A stretch of 64,000 nt of DNA from Parabacteroides sp. TM07-1AC. GTDB taxonomy: Bacteria > Bacteroidota > Bacteroidia > Bacteroidales > Tannerellaceae. The first letter of the stretch is position 1; each line of letters starts with the position of its first letter. The notes below the pieces were generated by a model that did no database searches, had not been told where the DNA came from, and was given only the letters and a program-made list of their open reading frames with translations. The stretch lies in NCBI RefSeq assembly GCF_003480915.1, contig NZ_QUKD01000015.1, forward strand, positions 77,431-141,430, given 5' to 3'. Positions 23,346 through 33,331 of this stretch are shown one piece after another. The position numbers and the translations under genes were made by a program.

Positions 23346-25824
23346 ATAAGGACTTGGCAGGATATAAGGCTTCCCACCATTCCGGTTGTTCTTTCAGCCA
23401 TTTGGCGAACCAGGCGTAGATTGTATTGTTCCACTCGGTACGTTTCTTATAGTCGAAAATCTGATGATTTTGTCCTGTCACTTGTATAAAGGCGGTTTCC
23501 TTACCCAGTAGTTTCAGGGCGGTAAACATCTGGATACTTTCTCCGACAGGCACATTCGTATCGACGGAGCCATGCAGGAACAGGAGCGGAGTATTGATCT
23601 TATCTGCATGGAACAACGGACTTTGTTCTACATATATATCGCGGGCATTCCAGGGGTAACTGTTTGCCGTTGCCAGCGAACTGTATGAATAGCCCCAGTA
23701 ACCTTCTCCCCAATAACTTGTAATGTCGCTGATACCGGCATGTGAGATAGCTGCGGCGAAGATATCTGTTTTTGTTTGCAGGTACTGTGTCATAAAACCT
23801 CCGTAAGAAGCACCGATACAACCGATCTTCTTGGCATCGACGAAATTATGTTCTGCACAGAACTTCTTTGTCCCTTCGATAATCTCATCACCGGTACGTT
23901 TCCCCCAGGCGTTGACGTGGCGTGCTGAGAACTCCTGTCCGAAACCGGTTGCTCCGCTGGGCTGGATAATATAAACGATATAGCCCAATGCAGCATATGC
24001 ATGTGACGGATAACGGTTTTCCAGCGAACGTTCTGTCGGGCTTGTTCCACCGTAATAGTTGACGATCAGCGGATATTTTTTGTTCGGATCGAAATGAGGA
24101 GGCAGGTAGTAACGTCCGTAAATCGTATCACCGGCAGCAGCTTTAAAATTCCAGTCACGAACTTCTCCCAGCGTGATATCTTTGAGTATGTCTTTGGAAA
24201 GGTCTTTCAGGCAGACTGTCGTGTTCTTTTTCAGGTTCACAGAGTAAAGACGTTGCGAATTGGAAGCACTTTCTCCGTAATAGACCAGCTCGGGAGCTGA
24301 TTCGGCTAGTGTGAAATCAGAGAGTATATCTTCTTTTAGCGGGATCGGCTTGATCTTGCCGGTGGACGGATTGAGGACATACAGGCGAACGCAATCTTTG
24401 TCTTCTCCCTGCAGATAGATTTGCTTGTCATGTCTGTTCCAGGTAAAATACTGAATGGATGGGTTAAAGTCCTTGCTGACGGGAGATACCTGTTTACTGC
24501 CTAAATCATAAATGAACAGTTGACCGTCGGCAGTGTTGGATGTTTGTCCCGGCGCGATATTCAGCCCGATGCCGTCAAACGCTTCCCCTGAACCTTCGAT
24601 AGCCAGTAGCTTCCCGTCCGGAGAGAAAGTGGCGCGGCCGATAAACGGATCTTTTAGCAACGCTTCCGTTTCCATCGTTTGCAGGTCCATGCGATAAAGG
24701 GTGGTGATGCTGAACGGGCGTTTGGTCAGTGTGCGCTCCTGGCTTGTGAATAGCAGGTAACGGCCATCCTGTGAAATATCATTGAGCGAAGTGGAGTTAT
24801 GCCCGTAAGTCAGGCGTTCGAAAACTCCTGTCGCCAGATCGTATTTGTGGAGGAAGGAACGGTTGCGCCATCCCGGTTGACGGTCGTCGGGGACCAGTAT
24901 CTCTTCCATATCCTTATCTTTTTTAGGACCTTCCTCAGATACGGTAAACAGCAGATACTCTTCGGTCGGGGAGAATATGAACCATCCGTCAGGCAAGTTG
25001 GAGGAAAGTACATTTTCTGTTTTGGTTACAGGATCGATACTTACCAGTTCTTTGCCCTGCAAGCCGTTACGTGTATAGTAGAGGAGGTTGCTTTGCGGCA
25101 TCCAGCTGTAATCGTTGGAGCTGCTTTCGATCAGGACCTGTCCGCTGGCCCGGTCGGTAACCTGCTGGAATGATTCGGTTTTACCTCCGGGAAAAGTGGT
25201 CTGGTAAGCTGTCAGCAGATATTTCCCGTCCGGAGAGAGGCTGACGGAACGCATGCGTGTCCCGTCGAACACATCGCTGATGGTATATCTTTTTTCCGGA
25301 TCAGTCGTAGCCGTAACAACCGCTTCTGCTTCCGTTTCGAAAGTGACTTTCAGAGAACCAGTTTTATCTTTTTCCGACAGGTATTTGATCACGACTTCAT
25401 AGCGGTGAGGTTCCAGAGTCAGTGCAATCTTTCCATCTGCGGGAGTCTGCTTTTCATTATTTATATAGACTTTGTAGGTTTCCGGTCCTTTTATCTGCAA
25501 AGACCCTTTTACATATCGGTCGCTGTTCAGATAGAAAGAAGCCAGTCCGATATGGCAAGCCTGACTAGTACCCGGCAACGTACTTTCCCCGTTGGTATCT
25601 GTCTCCAGGAATTGTGCGCTTTGGCGGACATTACTAAACGGAATGGCTGTTTTCAATAACTCTTTTTCTGTGAATTTCTTGCTGTTTACGTCGAGGCTGT
25701 CTTGCAGGAACGGCTTTTTAACTTCATAAGGGCCGGCATATCTGAACTGTTTCACAATCACCTCTTCGGCAAACAGATTATAGCAGGAACAGATCGCCGC
25801 CAAAAGTAACATGTTTTTTCTCAT
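23344..25824 (-). CDS. S9-family peptidase (dipeptidyl peptidase IV-like), exported
   Basis: An 826-residue periplasmic serine peptidase with a signal peptide (MRKNMLLLAAICSCYNLFAE). The middle region is a beta-propeller with repeated SPDGKYLL/SPDGKLLA motifs. The C-terminal alpha/beta hydrolase has the nucleophile in GCIGASYGGFMTQY, the catalytic Asp in FLHGSVDTNVPVGES and the His in GQNHQIFDYKKR. This triad and order are those of prolyl oligopeptidase-family enzymes. Likely role: trimming peptides, possibly dietary or host-derived. A -7 element TACCTTTG lies upstream on the minus strand at 25850-25857. Confidence 0.93.
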   Translation of the reverse strand: MRKNMLLLAAICSCYNLFAEEVIVKQFRYAGPYEVKKPFLQDSLDVNSKKFTEKELLKTAIPFSNVRQSAQFLETDTNGESTLPGTSQACHIGLASFYLNSDRYVKGSLQIKGPETYKVYINNEKQTPADGKIALTLEPHRYEVVIKYLSEKDKTGSLKVTFETEAEAVVTATTDPEKRYTISDVFDGTRMRSVSLSPDGKYLLTAYQTTFPGGKTESFQQVTDRASGQVLIESSSNDYSWMPQSNLLYYTRNGLQGKELVSIDPVTKTENVLSSNLPDGWFIFSPTEEYLLFTVSEEGPKKDKDMEEILVPDDRQPGWRNRSFLHKYDLATGVFERLTYGHNSTSLNDISQDGRYLLFTSQERTLTKRPFSITTLYRMDLQTMETEALLKDPFIGRATFSPDGKLLAIEGSGEAFDGIGLNIAPGQTSNTADGQLFIYDLGSKQVSPVSKDFNPSIQYFTWNRHDKQIYLQGEDKDCVRLYVLNPSTGKIKPIPLKEDILSDFTLAESAPELVYYGESASNSQRLYSVNLKKNTTVCLKDLSKDILKDITLGEVRDWNFKAAAGDTIYGRYYLPPHFDPNKKYPLIVNYYGGTSPTERSLENRYPSHAYAALGYIVYIIQPSGATGFGQEFSARHVNAWGKRTGDEIIEGTKKFCAEHNFVDAKKIGCIGASYGGFMTQYLQTKTDIFAAAISHAGISDITSYWGEGYWGYSYSSLATANSYPWNARDIYVEQSPLFHADKINTPLLFLHGSVDTNVPVGESIQMFTALKLLGKETAFIQVTGQNHQIFDYKKRTEWNNTIYAWFAKWLKEQPEWWEALYPAKSL

Positions 25825-25849
25825 GGCGAATAAAATTAGATATTTGGTG

Positions 25850-25857
25850 CAAAGGTA
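25850..25857 (-). promoter_or_regulatory. -7 element for the S9 peptidase gene
   Basis: Minus-strand TACCTTTG fits TAnnTTTG, about 26 nt before the start codon. The -33 TTG is at a non-ideal distance. Confidence 0.5.
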
Positions 25858-25953
25858 TTTATTCCTTGGAGGATTTTAAACAAAAAAGCCGATTAAAGGT
25901 TGCATCGAAATGATGTAATCCTTTAACCGGCCTTGTATTGGTATTTTTATATT

Positions 25954-28275
25954 CTATTGAATACTGATTTCGTCAACGAACAGATAAGCAGGATTGCCTG
26001 CACCACCATGCCATGCAGGCAGTTTGTCGCTCTTGATGATCACTTCTACATAACGGGCTTTTACCGGTGCAAAGGTAACTTCCTGCGGGTAGATGCCGTC
26101 TTTGTCCGATTGCTTTAATGAAGGGATTGTTTTGGACACTACTTCCTTGAAGTTCTTGCCGTCTTCGGAAACCTTGACGGTAACTCCGGCAGCCCCCATG
26201 ATCCAATCGCCTTTTACCACATTGGTATTGAAAGATACTTTGCTGATTTCAACCGGCTGTTTCAGGTCGATCGCTGCATCCAGGTCTTTTCCCTGGAAGC
26301 CCAACCAGCGGCCAGTCTTGTAGTTGCTGTCGCCGATCAGGCCGTCTGCCATTTCGGGACCGCCTTTGAACTCATATCCTTTGCTCGGTGCAACGCGCAA
26401 CGTAACCGGCTTTGCAGTCGATTTGCTGAACGTGATCTTTTCAGAGAATACGCGGCTGTTACCTGCAGGACGTACTACAACGGCTTTTATCGTCGCATTT
26501 TCCTTGATCTTTACAGGTGCTTCGTATTTATTGCTTGCGCTTGTCGGCTCGCTGCCGTCCAGTGTGTAATAAATATCGCCGTCGCCCATGGTCGACAGGT
26601 TGACAACGATCTCGCCGTTTTCCGTATCGGTCGTAAATTCGGCATGGATGTCGAAAATATTCTTGGCGTAATTGTATCCCAGGCGGTCATACAGTTTAGT
26701 CATGCGTACCATGCGGGGCAGGAAGCTCTGATATTCCTTCTTGCTCGGGTCTGTCCACTGCACTTCTGCCAGAGCAGCCATACGCGGCATGACCATATAT
26801 TCAACCTGTGAGAAAGTCGGGATATATTCAGTCCAGAGATTAGCCTGCACGCCGATCACATATTTCTTATATTCATCCGGGATACCGGCAGTCGGTTCCA
26901 GTGAGTAAACCCGTTCCAGCGGCAAGTAACCACCGATAGCCATCGGTTCGTTTTCCGTATCGGTAGACTGGTAATAGTCGAAATAAAGATACGTATTCGG
27001 GGTCATGATCACATTGTGGTGTTGTTTGGCTGCTTCGATACCGCCATCCACGCCACGCCAGCTCATAACCGTAGCATTCGGTGCCAGTCCGCCTTCCAAA
27101 ATCTCATCCCAACCGATGATATGACGGCCTTTGCTTTCCACGAATTTTTCCATCTGCGAGATTATAGAACTCTGCAAATATTCTTCCGCACTGTGCTTCT
27201 TGTCTCCTTTGATGCCTTCCGCCTTGATTCTTGCCTGACATTTCGGACAGGTTTTCCAACGTACTTTCGGGCATTCATCACCGCCGACATGGATGTATTC
27301 GGAGGGGAACAGGTCGATCACTTCCGAGAGCACATCTTCCAGGAACTGCATGGACTTGGGGTTTCCGGCACAGATCACATCGTTGGAAATTCCCCACTGC
27401 TGCCATACATCATACGGACCGCCCGTACAACCCAGTTCCGGATAAGTAGCCAATGCAGCCTGCTGGTGTCCCGGCAGGTCGATTTCAGGGATAATCGTGA
27501 TAAAACGTTGCTGGGCATAAGCGATCACGTCACGGATTTCGTCCTGTGTATAGAAGCCGCCGTAAGGTTTGCCGTCATATTCTCCGGTGTTATGTCCGAT
27601 CACGGTCTGTTTGCGCTGGGAACCGATTTTTGTCAGTTCCGGATATTTCTTGATCTCGATACGCCAGCCCTGGTCGTCTGTCAGATGCCAGTGGAATGTA
27701 TTCATATTGTGCAGAGCCAGTATGTCGATATACTTTTTTATTGAATCCACTGTGAAGAAATGACGGGAAACGTCGAGATGCATGCCGCGGTAGGCAAAAC
27801 GGGGATAATCGTTGATCGTTACAGACGGCAGTTCGATATTCATTCCTTCGGCAACAGCCGGGATCGACTTGCGCAAGGTCTGTATGCCGTAGAACACTCC
27901 GGCTTCGCTGGCACCAGCCAGTTCGATACCTTCGGGAGTGACTGTCAGACGGTAACCTTCCGGGTTGGAAATGCTTTTGTCTATCGAAAGATGGATCGGT
28001 TTCGAGCCTTTTGCCGTAACGACTTTCGGAGCATAACCGGTTGCTTCTTTAATATAAGCAGCCAGAAATTCGCCAGCCTGTTTCAGCAGATCATTCCCTT
28101 CCGGATAGACAATAGATGTAGAAGGTGTTAACACAAAAGAGCCTCCATTGATCATGGATACTTCCTGGGGCAGGGGAATAATCCCGTAATCGCCTTTAGC
28201 GACTTTTCCATCGGAACAGGCCATCATTCCGGCAAAAGCTGCACAAAGCAGCGTCAGTTTGCTTAGTTTATTCAT
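25954..28275 (-). CDS. GH20 beta-N-acetylhexosaminidase with C-terminal accessory domains
   Basis: A 773-residue exported enzyme removing terminal GlcNAc/GalNAc. The start has a lipobox-like end (FAGMMAC), so it is probably a lipoprotein. After a GH20b N-domain comes the barrel: YRGMHLDVSRHFFTVDSIKK, NTFHWHLTDDQGWRIEIKKY, EIDLPGHQQAALATYPELGC and HVGGDECPKVRWKTCPKC with the catalytic Asp-Glu pair. The ~200 residues after the barrel hold a chitobiase/FN3-like part (IYYTLDGSEPTSASNKYEAP) and a discoidin/F5-8-like C-terminal domain (VEVIIKSDKLPAWHGG...LFVDEISIQ). A second, shorter GH20 is encoded at 60.4 kb. Confidence 0.95.
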   Translation of the reverse strand: MNKLSKLTLLCAAFAGMMACSDGKVAKGDYGIIPLPQEVSMINGGSFVLTPSTSIVYPEGNDLLKQAGEFLAAYIKEATGYAPKVVTAKGSKPIHLSIDKSISNPEGYRLTVTPEGIELAGASEAGVFYGIQTLRKSIPAVAEGMNIELPSVTINDYPRFAYRGMHLDVSRHFFTVDSIKKYIDILALHNMNTFHWHLTDDQGWRIEIKKYPELTKIGSQRKQTVIGHNTGEYDGKPYGGFYTQDEIRDVIAYAQQRFITIIPEIDLPGHQQAALATYPELGCTGGPYDVWQQWGISNDVICAGNPKSMQFLEDVLSEVIDLFPSEYIHVGGDECPKVRWKTCPKCQARIKAEGIKGDKKHSAEEYLQSSIISQMEKFVESKGRHIIGWDEILEGGLAPNATVMSWRGVDGGIEAAKQHHNVIMTPNTYLYFDYYQSTDTENEPMAIGGYLPLERVYSLEPTAGIPDEYKKYVIGVQANLWTEYIPTFSQVEYMVMPRMAALAEVQWTDPSKKEYQSFLPRMVRMTKLYDRLGYNYAKNIFDIHAEFTTDTENGEIVVNLSTMGDGDIYYTLDGSEPTSASNKYEAPVKIKENATIKAVVVRPAGNSRVFSEKITFSKSTAKPVTLRVAPSKGYEFKGGPEMADGLIGDSNYKTGRWLGFQGKDLDAAIDLKQPVEISKVSFNTNVVKGDWIMGAAGVTVKVSEDGKNFKEVVSKTIPSLKQSDKDGIYPQEVTFAPVKARYVEVIIKSDKLPAWHGGAGNPAYLFVDEISIQ

Positions 28276-28343
28276 GCGTTATATAAAGTTATAAATGATA
28301 ATGTCTTTTTCTTGTATTTATGATCTGTCTTAGAGATTGTTCC

Positions 28344-28351
28344 CAAAGATA
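28344..28351 (-). promoter_or_regulatory. -7 element for the GH20 gene
   Basis: Minus-strand TATCTTTG fits TAnnTTTG, about 69 nt before the start codon at 28275. No clear -33 TTG. Confidence 0.45.
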
Positions 28352-28398
28352 GTAATTTATTTTATTTCTGATATAAATTTGCCTGTTAATCGGTGATG

Positions 28399-29232
28399 TT
28401 ATTGTATTTCTATCGTTTTATCTTTCTTGAAGAAATCGTTTATTTTCTTTACTGTACTACATTTAGTATAAGCATCGTGACAATAAATGAGTGCTTGTCC
28501 TTCACGGGCTGCTTCTTCCAGTATGCGTATTTTTTCCTGATAAGATGTAACGGGAAAAGTGTCATAGGCTGAAATCCAATCCGGGGAAACGCTTGCTGCC
28601 AGGGGAATCACATCGCCTATGAAGACAAAGGTTTGTTCCGGCATCCGGATATAAGGAGCGATCTGTCCCGGTGTGTGTCCGTCGAAAAGACGCAGGTCGA
28701 TACCCGGACAAAGTTCCGTGTCTGTATCGATGAGGCGTAACAGCCCGTTATCGGCTATCGCCTGCATGTTCTCTATAAAATAAGAATCTTTTTCCAGAGC
28801 GTTCGGATGGAGGAAATTTTCCCACTGTTTGCGGCTGACCCAGTAAGTGGCGTTGGGAAACGCCGGGAGTATTTCTCCCGTTTCTTCATTTTTCAGGGTC
28901 GAATAGCCGCAGTGGTCAAAATGCAGATGGGTAAGTACTACATCCGTCACCTGTCCGGCCGTGATACCTCTTTTCTGCAATTCTTCCCCCAGGTCAACCA
29001 GGTCGAAGAAATTATAATAGCTTAACTGCTTCAAATGCTTGGTGCCTGCTCCGTTGTCTACGAGGATCACTTTTTCAGGAATGTTTGATATTAACAGGCT
29101 CCTCATTGCCAGGACACAGCCGTTCGTGTCGTTGCTTGGATAACGCCGGCTCCATGCGGTTTTCGGAATAGCTCCGAACATGGCTCCGCCATCTGCGTAA
29201 AAGTAACCTGTATCGATTATCTGTATATTCAT
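28399..29232 (-). CDS. Metallo-beta-lactamase-fold hydrolase
   Basis: A 277-residue soluble protein without signal peptide. THLHFDHCGYS carries the HxHxDH dizinc motif; further ligands are probably the His in RLFDGHTPGQIAPY, the Asp in FIGDVIPL and the His in LIYCHDAYTKC. The size and pattern resemble the N-acyl-homoserine lactonase/glyoxalase II-like part of the superfamily. No substrate can be deduced. A candidate -7 TATATTTG lies at 29249-29256 on the minus strand, divergent from the next gene. Confidence 0.88.
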   Translation of the reverse strand: MNIQIIDTGYFYADGGAMFGAIPKTAWSRRYPSNDTNGCVLAMRSLLISNIPEKVILVDNGAGTKHLKQLSYYNFFDLVDLGEELQKRGITAGQVTDVVLTHLHFDHCGYSTLKNEETGEILPAFPNATYWVSRKQWENFLHPNALEKDSYFIENMQAIADNGLLRLIDTDTELCPGIDLRLFDGHTPGQIAPYIRMPEQTFVFIGDVIPLAASVSPDWISAYDTFPVTSYQEKIRILEEAAREGQALIYCHDAYTKCSTVKKINDFFKKDKTIEIQ

Positions 29233-29327
29233 TTCACTTTTTTTGTGTCAAATATAAGCCTATTTTTTCTATTACTGGTATGGTGAACCTTGATGAAATT
29301 GTGTACATTTGCGACAAAATCTAAGCG

Positions 29328-30248
29328 ATGCGAAAAGTTCATTTAATCTCCGTAACCGAACCTCTTGTGCTTGACCTGGCTTTGGCTATTCATGAGAAGG
29401 GATATGAAGTGAGTGTTTCCGGTGATGGTATGACGGAAGAAGTGATAGCGAAGCTGCACACTGCTGGTTGTACATGTCATGGAAACGGATGGTTTCCGGA
29501 GAGATTAACAAAGGATAATAATTTTGTCGTTTTGGGCGCCACTGTCAAGCAGGATAATCCGGAACTGATAAAAGCTAAGGAATTAGGGTTATTGATTCTC
29601 TCTATACCTGAATTCATATTTCAGCGGACCAAAGAGAAAACTCGGGTAGTCGTTGCGGGAAGCCGCGGAAAGAAAACGGTTATCTCGATGATCATTTATG
29701 CCCTCCAGCGGCAGAAGATGGTTTTCGATTATGCCCTGACCAGCGAAATCCCTTTGTTGCCGAATCGTGTGCATATGAGCTACGAGGCGCGTATTGCCCT
29801 GATAGAAGGCGATGAACATGTTACATCGGCATTGGAGAAACGTTTCCAGCTGGAGTTTTTCCGTCCTCACATCGCGATACTGACCAATCTGGCCTGGACA
29901 CCGGAAACGGATCACGCCAGCCCGGATGCCTATTACGATACATTCAGGAATTTTACGACCTTGATCGAACGGGAAGGGAAGCTGATCTATTTCGAGGGGG
30001 ATCCGGCTGTGAAACAGTTGGCTGAAGAGGTGCGTGAAGACATTACCGCTATCTCTTACGGTGCGCATCCTGTGATCGAAAAGGACGGTGCCACTTTCCT
30101 CCAGACCCGTTACGGCGAATTTCCGATACAGGTCCCGGACAGTTATTTCCTGACGAATCTGAATGCTGCACGCCTGGCATGCCGCCAGTTAGGTGTTAAA
30201 GATGCTGATTTTTATCGGGCGATATCCGAATATAGTGTATCTTTGTAG
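29328..30248 (+). CDS. Short Mur-ligase-like protein lacking the C-terminal domain
   Basis: A 306-residue protein resembling the first two domains of UDP-N-acetylmuramate:amino-acid ligases (MurC/Mpl type). The N-terminal Rossmann-like part is VHLISVTEPLVLDLALAIHE, with NNFVVLGATVKQDNPEL. The ATP site is VVVAGSRGKKTVISMIIYAL, where the usual GTHGKTTT is changed to GSRGKKT. A central-domain AILTNLAWTPETDHASPDAY aligns with the conserved TN...DH block. The C-terminal ligand-binding domain (about 140 residues) is absent, and no fragment of it follows: the DUF4924 gene begins 3 nt later. Likely a specialised or inactive paralogue conserved in this order. Candidate -7 TACATTTG at 29304-29311. Confidence 0.78.
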   Translation: MRKVHLISVTEPLVLDLALAIHEKGYEVSVSGDGMTEEVIAKLHTAGCTCHGNGWFPERLTKDNNFVVLGATVKQDNPELIKAKELGLLILSIPEFIFQRTKEKTRVVVAGSRGKKTVISMIIYALQRQKMVFDYALTSEIPLLPNRVHMSYEARIALIEGDEHVTSALEKRFQLEFFRPHIAILTNLAWTPETDHASPDAYYDTFRNFTTLIEREGKLIYFEGDPAVKQLAEEVREDITAISYGAHPVIEKDGATFLQTRYGEFPIQVPDSYFLTNLNAARLACRQLGVKDADFYRAISEYSVSL

Positions 30249-30250
30249 CT

Positions 30251-30799
30251 ATGATTGTAGCGAAACAAAAAAGAAAAGAAAATATAGCCGAGTATTTGTT
30301 GTACATGTGGCAGGTGGAAGACCTGATACGTGCCAATCAGTTTGATCTCGATTCGATCCGCCGGACGGTGATTGCCCAATATGACCAGCCGGAAGAGGTG
30401 AAAGAGGAGATTGCCAAATGGTATGAGGAACTGATTGATATGATGCGTAGCGAGGGTGTCATGGAAAAAGGACATATCCAGCTGAACAAGAATGTGATCA
30501 TAGCCCTGACCGACCTGCACCTGCGGCTGTTGAAGTCGCCTAAAGAGATGATCTACGGGGCGGCTTATTATAAAACGCTTCCTTATATAGTACAGCTCCG
30601 GGCAAAGTCCGGGGGGGAAGACTTGCCGGAACTGGAGACCTGTTTTAATGCAATCTATGGTTATCTGCTTCTTCGTATGCAGGGGAAAACCGTCAGTCCG
30701 GAAACACAGGAAGCGATTAAACAGATCAGTTCTTTCCTGGCTCTTTTAGCCGAGAAGTATCGTGAAGATATGAACGGAGAATTGAAATTAGAAGATTAA
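30251..30799 (+). CDS. DUF4924 family protein
   Basis: An all-helical 182-residue cytoplasmic protein beginning MIVAKQKRKENIAEYLLYMW. It matches by eye the Bacteroidales family DUF4924, of unknown function. It follows the Mur-ligase-like gene with a 2-nt gap and is followed by rfbD after 4 nt, so the three are co-transcribed. No catalytic motif is visible. Confidence 0.78.
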   Translation: MIVAKQKRKENIAEYLLYMWQVEDLIRANQFDLDSIRRTVIAQYDQPEEVKEEIAKWYEELIDMMRSEGVMEKGHIQLNKNVIIALTDLHLRLLKSPKEMIYGAAYYKTLPYIVQLRAKSGGEDLPELETCFNAIYGYLLLRMQGKTVSPETQEAIKQISSFLALLAEKYREDMNGELKLED

Positions 30800-30803
30800 C
30801 GAA

Positions 30804-31664
30804 ATGAAAACAGTATTAGTAACCGGTGCCAACGGGCAGCTGGGCAATTCTATTCGCCTGCTGGCAGAGAACCATCCGGGATATAATTTCCTTTTTACGG
30901 ATGTCGATACGTTGGACATTACGAATCCTGCTGCTGTGCGGGGGATGATAAAGGATAATCAGGTTGATTTTGTATTAAACTGCGCTGCCTATACGGCAGT
31001 CGAGAAGGCGGAAGAGGATGAAGCCCTGTGCCGCCGTATCAATGCTTTTGCTGTCGGTGTGTTGGGAAAAGCGGCACATGAAGCCGGAGCAAAGATGATC
31101 CATGTCTCTACCGATTATGTTTTCAGCGGAACAAGCTACCGTCCTTATGTGGAGACAGACGTTACTTGTCCGGTTTCCGCTTACGGGCGGACCAAGTTGG
31201 CCGGTGAAGAGATCCTGCAGGAAGTTTGTCCGGATGCAGTTATTATCCGTACGGCATGGCTCTATTCCGAGTTCGGTTCTAATTTCGTAAAGACCGTACT
31301 TCGTCTGGGTAAGGAGCGTGACCAATTAGGCTTTGTCTTCGACCAGATCGGAACGCCGACCTATGCGGGTGATTTGGCTGCTGCGATTTTGGCAGTGGTA
31401 ACAGCCGACGAGCGGAATGCTTTCGTGCCGGGAATCTACCATTTCTCGAACGAGGGTGTTTGTAGTTGGTACGATTTCACGGTAAAAATCCTACAGATTG
31501 CCGGAATTGATTGCCATGTATTGCCGATCGAAACGAAAGATTATCCGACAAAGGCAGTACGCCCGCCTTATAGCGTGCTGAATAAGAAGAAGATAAAAAC
31601 AACCTACGGTATCACTATCCCGCATTGGGAAGAGAGTCTTCGCCTCTGTATGGAGAAACTTTAG
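30804..31664 (+). CDS. rfbD: dTDP-4-dehydrorhamnose reductase
   Basis: Short-chain-dehydrogenase-type enzyme for the last step of dTDP-L-rhamnose synthesis. It shows VTGANGQLGNSIRLLAENHP for NAD(P) binding, IHVSTDYVFSGTSYRPYVET and VSAYGRTKLAGEEIL with the catalytic Tyr-x-x-x-Lys, and IIRTAWLYSEFGSNFVKTVL. The 286-residue length is typical. The other rml genes are not in the window. Confidence 0.95.
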   Translation: MKTVLVTGANGQLGNSIRLLAENHPGYNFLFTDVDTLDITNPAAVRGMIKDNQVDFVLNCAAYTAVEKAEEDEALCRRINAFAVGVLGKAAHEAGAKMIHVSTDYVFSGTSYRPYVETDVTCPVSAYGRTKLAGEEILQEVCPDAVIIRTAWLYSEFGSNFVKTVLRLGKERDQLGFVFDQIGTPTYAGDLAAAILAVVTADERNAFVPGIYHFSNEGVCSWYDFTVKILQIAGIDCHVLPIETKDYPTKAVRPPYSVLNKKKIKTTYGITIPHWEESLRLCMEKL

Positions 31665-31666
31665 GG

Positions 31667-31719
31667 TGTTGATAACCCTGTTGATATGTTGAGAAGTATG
31701 TTGATAACTCTGTTCATAA
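31667..31719. repeat. Cluster of five DnaA-box-like 9-mers
   Basis: TGTTGATAA occurs at 31667 and 31699, with variants TGTTGATAT (31679), TGTTGAGAA (31687) and TGTTCATAA (31711). Starts are spaced 12, 8, 12 and 12 bp. The complement TTATCAACA differs from the DnaA box TTATCCACA at one position. The cluster lies between rfbD and prfC. It may be a DnaA-binding or titration site, or a regulatory tandem repeat. Confidence 0.5.
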
Positions 31720-31750
31720 CCCTGTTTGAAATAAAATAAACGATATAAAA

Positions 31751-33331
31751 ATGAGTCAGTATTCAGAAGAGATTAAAAGAAGAAGAACGTTTGCTATTGT
31801 CAGCCACCCGGATGCCGGTAAGACCACATTAACGGAAAAACTGCTGTTGTTCGGTGGTGCGATCCATGTGGCGGGTGCCGTAAAATCCAATAAGATTAAG
31901 AAGACGGCAACCTCCGACTGGATGGAAATAGAAAAACAACGTGGAATCTCCGTTGCAACCTCTGTGATGGCTTTCGACTATGAGAATCATAAAGTAAATA
32001 TCCTCGATACACCCGGTCACCAGGATTTCGCCGAAGATACGTTCCGTACATTGACTGCCGTAGACAGTGTTATTATCGTAATCGACATCGCCAAAGGTGT
32101 GGAAGCACAGACCCGTAAGTTGATGGAAGTCTGCCGTATGCGTAAAACGCCGGTGATCGTGTTTGTCAACAAGATGGACCGTGACGGTAAGGATCCTTTC
32201 GACCTTTTGGATGAGATTGAAGAAGAATTGCATATCAACGTGCGTCCTTTGAGCTGGCCGATCGACATGGGACAGCGTTTCAAAGGGGTATATAATATAT
32301 ATGAACAGAAACTTGACCTTTACACACCGAGCAAACAGTATGTGACGGAGAAGATCGAGTTTAACGATATCAACAGTCCTGAACTGGAAAATCATATCGG
32401 CGATACGCTGGCTGAAAAGCTTCGTTCGGATATCGAACTGATCGAGGGTGTTTATCCGGAGTTCGATGTGGATACGTATCTGAGAGGGGATATTGCTCCT
32501 GTCTTTTTTGGTTCTGCGCTGAACAACTTCGGTGTAAAGGAATTGCTGGATTGCTTTGTCAAGATCGCGCCGTCTCCCCGTCCTATCCAGGCTGTGGAGC
32601 GTGTCGTTGAACCGGAAGAGGATAACTTTACCGGCTTTGTTTTTAAGATACATGCGAATATGGACCCGAACCACCGCAGTTGTATCGCTTTCGTAAAAAT
32701 CTGTTCCGGTCGTTTCGAACGAAATGCTCCCTATAAACATGTCCGTTTCGGTAAGCAACTGCGTTTTAGCAGTCCGACGGCATTCATGGCTCAGAAGAAA
32801 GAGACGGTGGATGAGGCTTTTGCCGGTGACATCATCGGTCTGCCGGATACCGGTAATTTCAAGATCGGTGATACGCTGACTGCCGGTGAAGAACTTCACT
32901 TCAAAGGATTGCCGAGCTTCTCGCCGGAAATGTTCAAATACATTGAAAATGCCGATCCGATGAAGGCCAAGCAGTTGAACAAGGGGATCGAACAGTTGAT
33001 GGACGAAGGGGTTGCACAGCTTTTTACCAACCAGTTCAATGGTCGGAAGATCATCGGTACGGTAGGACAATTGCAGTTTGAAGTAATTCAGTACCGTCTG
33101 CTACATGAATATGGTGCTCAATGTAAATGGGAACCGATCAGTCTTTATAAAGCCTGTTGGATCGAAAGTGACAATCAGGCTGCCCTGGATAATTTCAAAA
33201 AACGTAAATCGCAGTATATGGCGCTCGACAAAGAGGGGCGCGATGTCTACCTGGCTGATTCCGGCTACGTCTTGACAATGGCACAACAGGATTTCCCGGA
33301 TATCAAGTTCCATTTTACGTCGGAATTTTGA
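31751..33331 (+). CDS. prfC: Peptide chain release factor 3
   Basis: Translational GTPase that recycles RF1/RF2. The G-domain motifs are [20 protein letters not shown] (G1), [10 protein letters not shown] (G2), [12 protein letters not shown] (G3), NKMDRDG (G4) and SALNNFGV (G5). The 526-residue length and the [20 protein letters not shown] switch region are those of RF3 and not of EF-G. Confidence 0.97.
   Translation: MSQYSEEIKRRRTFAIVSHPDAGKTTLTEKLLLFGGAIHVAGAVKSNKIKKTATSDWMEIEKQRGISVATSVMAFDYENHKVNILDTPGHQDFAEDTFRTLTAVDSVIIVIDIAKGVEAQTRKLMEVCRMRKTPVIVFVNKMDRDGKDPFDLLDEIEEELHINVRPLSWPIDMGQRFKGVYNIYEQKLDLYTPSKQYVTEKIEFNDINSPELENHIGDTLAEKLRSDIELIEGVYPEFDVDTYLRGDIAPVFFGSALNNFGVKELLDCFVKIAPSPRPIQAVERVVEPEEDNFTGFVFKIHANMDPNHRSCIAFVKICSGRFERNAPYKHVRFGKQLRFSSPTAFMAQKKETVDEAFAGDIIGLPDTGNFKIGDTLTAGEELHFKGLPSFSPEMFKYIENADPMKAKQLNKGIEQLMDEGVAQLFTNQFNGRKIIGTVGQLQFEVIQYRLLHEYGAQCKWEPISLYKACWIESDNQAALDNFKKRKSQYMALDKEGRDVYLADSGYVLTMAQQDFPDIKFHFTSEF

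Noticed and set aside
30238..30245. TATCTTTG promoter element 6 nt before the DUF4924 start
   Set aside because: It is formed by the last codons of the preceding gene and would imply a leaderless message in a tight operon; most likely coincidence.
31667..31719. Chromosomal replication origin
   Set aside because: No dnaA, dnaN or rpmH-type neighbours, no AT-rich unwinding region beyond a short run; kept only as a DnaA-like cluster.
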